From an uncultured Elusimicrobiales bacterium (GTDB lineage Bacteria; Elusimicrobiota; Elusimicrobia; Elusimicrobiales; Elusimicrobiaceae): a stretch of DNA of 64,000 nucleotides. The stretch is from contig CAKUMH010000002.1 in the NCBI GenBank assembly GCA_934667625.1, positions 1 through 64,000 of the forward strand. Direction: 5' to 3'. Position numbers and translations under genes: made by a program. Below are positions 58,632 to 64,000 of the stretch, in pieces (position 1 is the first letter of the stretch; every line of letters starts with the position of its first letter). Below the pieces are notes generated by a model. That model made no database searches. It was not told the DNA's origin and worked only from the letters and a program-made list of their open reading frames with translations.

Positions 58632-59387
58632 TTATGTCCTTTTGATTATGAAGAGATCCTTGATTAGTTTTCTAGCCCGCCCACATCTTCTATGAAAAGC
58701 ATCGGAACTTAAATTTTGGAAAGATTTCCTTAATACTTTATCCTTTTGAGTTTTTTCAAACAGATCGGCTTCTGTCATACTTTTTGTTTGTAAGCTAAGT
58801 AAGCGGAGGTTTTCTAAGTTGGTGTCTGTAAAATATTTTGAAGGAAGCTCTTTTAGGTTAGCTTCAATAGCCGCTTTCTTGGAACGGAGAAACCCAATTA
58901 GTTCTGAAAATTTGATGTTATGGGTGATATGAATCGCTATATAAGGCTCTTCTGGAGATACATAGTAAATAGAAATTGGGTCTATGGCTTGTTCAATGGT
59001 GTTACACCATATAATTGAGAAAAGATGCGGTTCTAAAAGAGGGTGAATAGAATAATTCTTTTGCATGCCGCCAGCGATGATATTCCACTGAAGTTTCCTA
59101 GCTAATTCAAACAGTTTTTTATATTTTGTATGTTTAAGGATAAAATGACTTGGTCCAGCCTCAAAGCCCTCTAGTGGTAAGCCGTATTTTTGACGGTAGT
59201 TGCGTACAAATTGGATAAAATCTTGATTAAGAACAATTGCTCGGGCTAAAAAGATTAATTCTGCGGATACTTTTCTGTATCCGGCTGGATAATTTTCTAA
59301 GGCCCGACCGCTGGTAACAATTTTATATGACGGGTGCGTATGAACATTTACTCCCGGCAAGCGTTTCAATAGGAATTTAATTTGCAT
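58632..59387 (-). CDS. Island protein of unknown function
   Basis: A 251-residue protein with no family I recognise. It has a basic amino terminus, several hydrophobic strands (about 125-165, LFSIIWCNTIEQAIDPISIYYVS), and a Lys/Arg-rich carboxy terminus (HRRCGRARKLIKDLFIIKR) that may bind nucleic acid. Composition is very AT-rich like the plus-strand cluster from which it diverges. It may be an accessory or regulatory gene of that cluster, since the two start regions face each other across 79 bases. Confidence 0.6.
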   Translation of the reverse strand: MQIKFLLKRLPGVNVHTHPSYKIVTSGRALENYPAGYRKVSAELIFLARAIVLNQDFIQFVRNYRQKYGLPLEGFEAGPSHFILKHTKYKKLFELARKLQWNIIAGGMQKNYSIHPLLEPHLFSIIWCNTIEQAIDPISIYYVSPEEPYIAIHITHNIKFSELIGFLRSKKAAIEANLKELPSKYFTDTNLENLRLLSLQTKSMTEADLFEKTQKDKVLRKSFQNLSSDAFHRRCGRARKLIKDLFIIKRT

Positions 59388-59466
59388 AGGTAATTAAAAT
59401 AATATATATTAGTTGTAATAATAATTATAAATAGATATTAGCAAATCAAGGAGATCAAGTATTAAT

Positions 59467-60378
59467 ATGACACAAGAGTCCTTATTTGAAGAATTTCCGA
59501 AAAAGCGGAGATCTTTATTTTTTGATGTTTTTCGTTATAACTTGGTCCCACATATTCAAACACCTGATAAACAAGAAGCTATATTTGATATAAAAACGAT
59601 TGAAGAGTTAAAACAAAAAGCTATTGAGAGTAAAAACAAATATTTTGCAGAGCTTTTATTGAATGTCCTTCCCTATATAAATCCTCAAAAAAGTCGCTTG
59701 AGTTTTCAATTAAAAGCAAATAATAATTCTGTATTTTTATTTAGGGTTGGACATAGAAAAGATGCAATTTTACAGGATTATAAATTTAATGAAAAAAGAG
59801 AAGAAAACTGGGAAGATATTTTTATTATTTTTGACAATAATCCTGAACGCCAGTATATATATGTACAAAAAAATACAGTAGCTTTTAGAGAAACTACTGA
59901 AGCTATCAATAAATTACGTTCTTTATTCAATCAAGTCTTAAAACGTGTGCAGTTAATTGTTGAAATTAATCCTGTTCCCAAGCAACGTACATTTTGGGAA
60001 ATAGTTCAGAGGCATCCATTGGCTGTAAAGAAAGTGGAATTTAAGCTATCTGCGCCTAATTTGCCACAATTATCTCAATTTTTGTCAGAAGAGTTAAAGG
60101 ATTTGGCCCGAACTACGACAGCTTCTAATGTAAAATTGTCTTTAGAAAGTGAAAATGCAGGTGTTCTATCTTTAGATCAGCAGAGAGATTTAAATTTAAA
60201 TGGTATTGTTCAATGTGTAGAACATGGAGGAGGAACTGCTTCTATTTTTATAAAAGGTTATAAAAAGATGAATTTAACTTCAGAAGGACAGATTACTACC
60301 GTTTCTATTGACTCTTTGGAAATAGAGCGTGCAACGGATCAAGATGTTAAAGATCTTATCGGAAAATTACATGAATAA
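59467..60378 (+). CDS. Unknown protein, first gene of the HEPN cluster
   Basis: A 303-residue soluble protein without a recognised motif. The start (KKRRSLFFDVFRYNLVPHIQTP) and an antiparallel-strand-rich middle (about 80-140) suggest an alpha/beta fold; a carboxy-terminal strand-rich part includes VEHGGGTASIFIKGYKK. A general likeness in layout to DUF4747/DUF4868-type defence proteins came to mind but I cannot confirm it. AAGGAGA lies 12 bases before the ATG. Its stop overlaps the start of the membrane-protein gene by eight bases, showing coupled translation. Confidence 0.65.
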   Translation: MTQESLFEEFPKKRRSLFFDVFRYNLVPHIQTPDKQEAIFDIKTIEELKQKAIESKNKYFAELLLNVLPYINPQKSRLSFQLKANNNSVFLFRVGHRKDAILQDYKFNEKREENWEDIFIIFDNNPERQYIYVQKNTVAFRETTEAINKLRSLFNQVLKRVQLIVEINPVPKQRTFWEIVQRHPLAVKKVEFKLSAPNLPQLSQFLSEELKDLARTTTASNVKLSLESENAGVLSLDQQRDLNLNGIVQCVEHGGGTASIFIKGYKKMNLTSEGQITTVSIDSLEIERATDQDVKDLIGKLHE

Positions 60379-60820
60379 ATTTAGAGACATTTCAGCTTAT
60401 TTTGTTGTTGGATTAGGCTTATGCGGTATGAGTTATTTGTTACAAAGCTCATTTCTATTAGATTTTCTTCGGAATAATCTTATTTCTCTAATAGCGACGC
60501 TTTTGGCAATTAATATTGCTAATTCAACTTTATTGTTATCTAAACTTGAAAATATCGTAAGCCAAGCTGACAACCCGAATATTTCTTCCTCATTTACAAA
60601 AACAACAAAAGAAATATATATAAACTTGAGAGATCAAGTATTGCTTATTTTGGGGGCTATATTTTTTCTATCATTGGAAAATTCAAAATATATTATAGGT
60701 TATCCTTGTGCTTTGTTTTGGGTGCGCTCATGTATTGTAGCCGTTTTGGCCTATGCTATAGATATTTTATGGGATACTGCAAAAGCTGTAATTATTATTT
60801 TGAATTATTGTAAAAAATAA
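60371..60820 (+). CDS. Four-helix membrane protein, second gene of the HEPN cluster
   Basis: A 149-residue protein with four predicted membrane helices (about 8-27, 36-54, 88-104 and 112-145) and a polar loop between helices two and three (about 56-85). No enzyme motif. The ATG at 60371 lies inside the end of the preceding gene; a longer in-frame start at 60329 is less likely. Small four-helix proteins paired with a soluble partner are typical of membrane-acting defence effectors, but that role is inferred only. Confidence 0.7.
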   Translation: MNKFRDISAYFVVGLGLCGMSYLLQSSFLLDFLRNNLISLIATLLAINIANSTLLLSKLENIVSQADNPNISSSFTKTTKEIYINLRDQVLLILGAIFFLSLENSKYIIGYPCALFWVRSCIVAVLAYAIDILWDTAKAVIIILNYCKK

Positions 60821-60864
60821 TCTTTGTTTCTTTCACTTATATTGGAATATTGGTACTAATAATT

Positions 60865-62289
60865 ATGGAATTAAGAAGTTATATAGAAAAAATTGTTGAT
60901 CCACAGGATCAAATATTATTTCAGGAAGCATTTCAATCATTTTGCTCTCAAGCATATCGTAGTGCATATATTATGTTTTGGTTAACTTGCGCAGAATCTC
61001 TTAAACATAAATTTCAAATGTGTTCCCAATCTGGTGATAAACGCGCACGAGTAATATACCAAAAAATTACCAATGCCGAAGGACGGCACAAAGCGGTTGA
61101 TACGAGTATTCTGACATATTCTCAACAATACGGACTAATTACTGACCTTGAATATAAAAAATTAGAATATATATATAATATGAGATGTATCTACGCTCAT
61201 CCTTACAAGGAATCCCCAACTAAAGAGGATGTAATATCAGCTATTGATACAATCATGAGGACTGTTTTAGCTCGTCCAGCATTACTGACGGAGACTTTTG
61301 TTGAAGAACTAATTTCAAAATTAACAAATAACGAGTGCTATTTGTCAGATGTGGAGGATGTTGTTAGGAAAACGGCCAAAAAGTGGTTAGAGAAAATTCA
61401 TCCAAATTATCATAAAATATTTTTTGAGATATATACTGAGAAATATGAAACAATGTGTACTGAGCAGCTTGATCAGGTATATATCAGAAGAGCACGATGG
61501 ATTCTTGACGAAATATTAAAAAAAATTTCATTCATAACCTATAATGGTGAAGAATGGCACAATTTGGTATCTACTTATCCTCAAACAATTTTAGATATTT
61601 TACAAGTGGAGCCTTCAGGTCTGATGCAAATTGGAGATAGAGCAAAAGATTATGTGATAAATACTATACTTAAAAATGCTAAAGAGAGTCCTGAATACTT
61701 AAATATTTTAATTCCTTATTTAAAAAATCAAGAATTTTTGGGACACAACTATTCTATTATTAATAATAGTTTGTTACAACTACCATTAGCTTCTTTGCAA
61801 TGCACACAACTTCCAATAGATACATATTTGCCTGTAATTATTAATGCGTTACAATCAGGGAATTTTGAGCGACAGAATGAAGCTTCAAACTGGATTTATA
61901 AAAATCGGAATTTGATTGTAACTTTATCTTCTGAACAACAATTTGATTTAGGTAAAAATCTTCATGAAGCCGCTATACATGGTGCTTTTACTGCACAGAG
62001 TGATACAAACATAATTGCCAATCAACCTACTGAATATCCTTTTGCTTTTATACAGGGCTTAGTTCATGCTGTTATAGTTTTAGATTCCCAAGATAAATGT
62101 AGCAATATTCACTGGGGCCAGCTGGAACTTCTATCCAAGCTCTTTAAAAATCTACCTGAGGCTCAAGGTTTAATTGAAAATTTAAATAAGAGTATTCAAG
62201 AATATTTTAACCAGGAGTTTTTTGCTGGTTACAAAGAAAGTCTGATAAAACAATATGATTTAAACCAGTATGATTGGTTAAAAATTTAA
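60865..62289 (+). CDS. HEPN-motif protein, third gene of the cluster
   Basis: A 474-residue protein. The first 135 residues form a helical domain with YRSAYIMFWLTCAESLKHKF and the motif MRCIYAHPY, in which Arg107 and His112 fit the R-X4-H of HEPN ribonucleases. The remainder is helical and lacks known motifs, with possible repeats (about 160-470). HEPN proteins often cut RNA in defence and toxin systems. The ATG at 60865 is preferred to a TTG start at 60850. It follows the membrane gene by 44 bases and is the last gene of the cluster. Confidence 0.75.
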   Translation: MELRSYIEKIVDPQDQILFQEAFQSFCSQAYRSAYIMFWLTCAESLKHKFQMCSQSGDKRARVIYQKITNAEGRHKAVDTSILTYSQQYGLITDLEYKKLEYIYNMRCIYAHPYKESPTKEDVISAIDTIMRTVLARPALLTETFVEELISKLTNNECYLSDVEDVVRKTAKKWLEKIHPNYHKIFFEIYTEKYETMCTEQLDQVYIRRARWILDEILKKISFITYNGEEWHNLVSTYPQTILDILQVEPSGLMQIGDRAKDYVINTILKNAKESPEYLNILIPYLKNQEFLGHNYSIINNSLLQLPLASLQCTQLPIDTYLPVIINALQSGNFERQNEASNWIYKNRNLIVTLSSEQQFDLGKNLHEAAIHGAFTAQSDTNIIANQPTEYPFAFIQGLVHAVIVLDSQDKCSNIHWGQLELLSKLFKNLPEAQGLIENLNKSIQEYFNQEFFAGYKESLIKQYDLNQYDWLKI

Positions 62290-62383
62290 TAGTTTCCCTG
62301 TTTCTCCCTGTTATGCAGGGAGATGAAATAAAGGCAAAAAGAGCATTTGGCTAGGGAAATTCAGCTCTCCGTGGAAATTTAAG

Positions 62384-62406
62384 ACCCCGCTTAAGCGGGG
62401 TTTTTT
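62384..62406 (+). terminator. Terminator at the right end of the island
   Basis: CCCCGC and GCGGGG arms with a TTAA loop, then six T. It follows the HEPN gene by about 95 bases. A CTCCCTG/CAGGGAG hairpin (62304-62322) precedes it. Confidence 0.75.
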
Positions 62407-62412
62407 ATGTAT

Positions 62413-62448
62413 AAAAAAATTGGACCCCTGCCGGGGTTCTGCAGGGGT
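62413..62448 (-). terminator. Terminator of the prepilin peptidase gene
   Basis: ACCCCTGC and GCAGGGGT arms; on the minus strand the stem is followed by TTTTTTT. Confidence 0.75.
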
Positions 62449-62471
62449 TCGTAGTAGTTAGAACGGACGGG

Positions 62472-63254
62472 TTACAACTCAATCACAAGCATGGAAGGAG
62501 CAATCAGATAAAACAAATTAATGAGTGCACCCAGGCTTAAAAACGGCCCAAAGGGAATGGCGTCCTCGCCTTTTTTCCCCTTAAAAATCATCAAAAACAC
62601 CGCATAGATTAAACCAAAAAACGACGCAAAAACAATCGTTGTAATGACGCCCTGCCAGCCGATAAGCGCGCCAATGCCGCCCATAAGTTTGACGTCACCG
62701 CCGCCCATGGCTTCTTTTTTAAACCACCAAGTGCCGATAAGCGCAATGGCCAGCACGCCAAACAGCCCCACGGCTGCGCCCAACAGCGAGGAGAGCTCCC
62801 GCTGCCACCAGACCCCAGTAAAGTTGGGGTTCAGCCAGGCAAACGCCAGCCCCAAAACAATGAGACCCAGCGAAAAGCGGTCCGGGATGATCATCAATTC
62901 CAAATCTATCACGGAAAGCACTATTAACGCATACACAGCCGCCAGCACCACAAACGTCCACGGCGTAAGGCCGTAACGCCACACAAAGACAAATGTCAGC
63001 ACGCCGGTTAACAGTTCAATGATGGGATACTGAATAGAAATGGGATTTTTGCAATTTCTGCATTTGCCGCCCAACACCAAGTAGCTGAGGACGGGAATGT
63101 TGTCGTACCAAGCGATACGGTGGGCGCATTTGGGGCAAGAAGAGGGCGGCCACACGATGGATTTGTCCCGCGGAATGCGGTAAATGCAAACATTTAAAAA
63201 ACTGCCGAACAACAGGCCCAGCACCGTGGCAAAAACTAAAATAAAAGTATCCAT
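62472..63254 (-). CDS. pilD: Prepilin peptidase (A24 family)
   Basis: A 260-residue inner-membrane aspartic protease that cuts the leader of type IV pilins and pseudopilins and may methylate the new end. The amino-terminal cytoplasmic domain has the zinc motif CPKC...CRNC, and the catalytic aspartates are in DLELMIIPD and GGGDVKLMGG. About seven membrane helices. Clients here include the pilin at 11826 and the pseudopilin at 63306, which lies upstream in the same direction. Confidence 0.95.
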   Translation of the reverse strand: MDTFILVFATVLGLLFGSFLNVCIYRIPRDKSIVWPPSSCPKCAHRIAWYDNIPVLSYLVLGGKCRNCKNPISIQYPIIELLTGVLTFVFVWRYGLTPWTFVVLAAVYALIVLSVIDLELMIIPDRFSLGLIVLGLAFAWLNPNFTGVWWQRELSSLLGAAVGLFGVLAIALIGTWWFKKEAMGGGDVKLMGGIGALIGWQGVITTIVFASFFGLIYAVFLMIFKGKKGEDAIPFGPFLSLGALINLFYLIAPSMLVIEL

Positions 63255-63270
63255 AACACTCCTTGATTAC

Positions 63271-63301
63271 ATAAAAATCCCCCGCCACAAATGCGGGGGA
63301 A
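63271..63301 (-). terminator. Terminator between pseudopilin and peptidase genes
   Basis: TCCCCCGC and GCGGGGGA arms; TTTTT on the minus strand, five bases after the pseudopilin stop. Confidence 0.8.
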
Positions 63302-63305
63302 TAAA

Positions 63306-63722
63306 TTAATGCGTATTCCAGGGCTTGCCGTAGCTGTCTTCTTTATCGGTATTGACAAAAAAGTCGCCATAGCGCGGGTCGGACGGATCGCTCACGTACG
63401 CCCAGCCGCCGGTTTTGGTAAAGCTTTGCTCAAAATTGCCTGTAGACACGTGCGAAGAGGGCGGAAAACCCGGCACGGTGGCCTGCGGCATTTTTTCCAG
63501 GTACGCGGGCACCAAACTGGACAAATCGTCCGTCGGGTACGTTCCCTGGTGTTCGCCGTAATACGCGGCGATAGCACTGCGCACCTTTACCAACTTGTGC
63601 TTGGTGCTGCCCTCCTGCGCTTTGTGCACCAAGGAGAGAAACTTCGGCACCGTAAACCCCAAAAGCAGGGCAAACACCACCACCGTAATTAAAATTTCCG
63701 ATACCGTGAAACCTTTTCGCAT
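63306..63722 (-). CDS. GspG-like pseudopilin / type IV pilin-like protein
   Basis: A 138-residue protein with a very short leader, MRKG|FTVSEILITVVVFALLLGF, Glu at +5, and a GspG-like body (about 30-100) including KLVKVRSAIAAYYGEHQGTYP. The carboxy-terminal part (SDPRYGDFFVNTDKEDSYGKPW) is shaped like the calcium-binding end of major pseudopilins. It could belong to a type II secretion or type IV pilus system. The ATG at 63722 is preferred to an upstream GTG; AGAGGTG precedes it. Confidence 0.85.
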   Translation of the reverse strand: MRKGFTVSEILITVVVFALLLGFTVPKFLSLVHKAQEGSTKHKLVKVRSAIAAYYGEHQGTYPTDDLSSLVPAYLEKMPQATVPGFPPSSHVSTGNFEQSFTKTGGWAYVSDPSDPRYGDFFVNTDKEDSYGKPWNTH

Positions 63723-63730
63723 ACGCACCT

Positions 63731-64000
63731 CTATTTAAAGTTTAACGCCATCAGCGCAAAGACTTTTGCGTCGCCAAGCGTGTTTTTGATGCTGGAATAC
63801 TCGTTGGGCTGGTGGGCCATTTCGTCCAGCTTGGAGAACACTACCACCGGATACCCGGCGTTACGCAAGTACGCCCCAACAGTACCGCCGCCCACGCCCA
63901 TGGCGCGCGGATTATTTTTATAAACCGCCTTAGCCGCAACCTGCGTCAATTTGACGATTTCGGCCTTTTTATCCGTCGGTTTGGAGGCTTCATTTATCTC
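63731..64000 (-). CDS. M20 family metallopeptidase, carboxy-terminal end (start outside window)
   Basis: About 89 codons are open to the right edge on the minus strand. GVGGGTVGAYLRNAGYPVVVFSK and DEMAHQPNEY match the end of M20 peptidases of the dipeptidase/ArgE-DapE group, where the AHQPNE-type segment carries the last metal-ligand histidine. The stop lies nine bases before the pseudopilin start. The catalytic part is beyond the window, so substrate cannot be judged. Confidence 0.78.
   Translation of the reverse strand, partial: EINEASKPTDKKAEIVKLTQVAAKAVYKNNPRAMGVGGGTVGAYLRNAGYPVVVFSKLDEMAHQPNEYSSIKNTLGDAKVFALMALNFK

Larger units (their letters stand above)
50712..62372. mobile_element. 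Putative integrated mobile element / defence island at tRNA-Ser
   Basis: From the tRNA-Ser end to about 62.37 kb the sequence is clearly more AT-rich than its flanks, and gene content changes to recombinase, DnaB-like ATPases, DUF2924, DUF5681, methyltransferase, nuclease/WYL and orphan genes. The last seven bases of the tRNA plus one, CTCTCCGT (50705-50712), recur at 62365-62372, a candidate for short att repeats. Composition is lowest after 58.6 kb, suggesting at least two layers. Boundaries are approximate; the 8-base repeat alone could be chance. Confidence 0.6.

Noticed and set aside
50712..62372. CRISPR array in the defence-like island
   Set aside because: No regularly spaced direct repeats and no cas-like proteins are present; the repeats seen are inverted and single.

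Overview
The window reads as a chromosome segment of a Gram-negative anaerobe, most probably a gut-associated Elusimicrobiota (Candidatus Avelusimicrobium-like). This rests on a type IV pilin with an FTLIELLVVVLIIGIL amino terminus followed by a VEKSRAAEAI segment, a HPELVS-type repeat read into the pilin leader (both recalled from that group, not checked by search), a class III (oxygen-sensitive) ribonucleotide reductase with its activase, Lgt and lipoproteins, an HldE-like heptose adenylyltransferase and a prepilin peptidase. Genes are densely packed, often overlapping by 1-20 bases, and most core transcription units end in a clear hairpin terminator.

Layout. 1-5027 (-): 5' part of a very large KS-AT-KS-ACP type I fatty acid/polyketide synthase running off the left edge. 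5.4-16.5 kb: aspartokinase without ACT domains, phosphoglycerate mutase, peptide deformylase with a PTS IIA protein, a RecB-like nuclease with an IMPase, a tandem-ACT protein, a type IV pilin, a ComB-QueC fusion with a lipoprotein, and RlmN. 16.6-22.0 kb (+): phosphohexomutase, then enolase, ftsB, MBL hydrolase, lgt and a pseudouridine synthase in a tight operon. About 22.1-22.35 kb: a probable free-standing structured RNA. 22.4-27.0 kb (-): GNAT-like protein, serine-palmitoyltransferase-like enzyme, heptose adenylyltransferase, accC and an AccB-like protein without the usual biotin lysine. 28.1-31.4 kb (+): anaerobic ribonucleotide reductase whose glycyl-radical tail is a separate small gene, plus its activase. 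31.5-50.6 kb: peptidases, a Pif1-like helicase, an MFS pump, a MerR/flavodoxin/cupin/DXS cluster, an ECF sigma/Cys-rich/CcdA redox operon, RdgB, two exported PepT-like peptidases and ValS.

A tRNA-Ser(GGA) at 50.6 kb marks the start of a visibly AT-rich island (about 50.7-62.4 kb). It carries a large serine recombinase with a DUF2924 partner, two DnaB-C-like ATPases (one with a destroyed Walker A), a PD-(D/E)XK nuclease overlapping a WYL regulator, a DUF5681 protein, a ParB-methyltransferase fusion, an orphan gene, and a three-gene plus-strand cluster (unknown protein, four-helix membrane protein, HEPN-motif protein). The island looks like an integrated mobile element with defence-type cargo; the three-gene cluster is the best candidate for an undescribed system. 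Beyond it the core resumes with prepilin peptidase, a pseudopilin and the end of an M20 peptidase.

Two features recur. Many genes have a -10 box only 5-9 bases before the ATG and no Shine-Dalgarno, which suggests leaderless mRNAs. Intergenic palindromic repeats with GTCAT...ATGAC ends occur, one of them inside the pilin reading frame.
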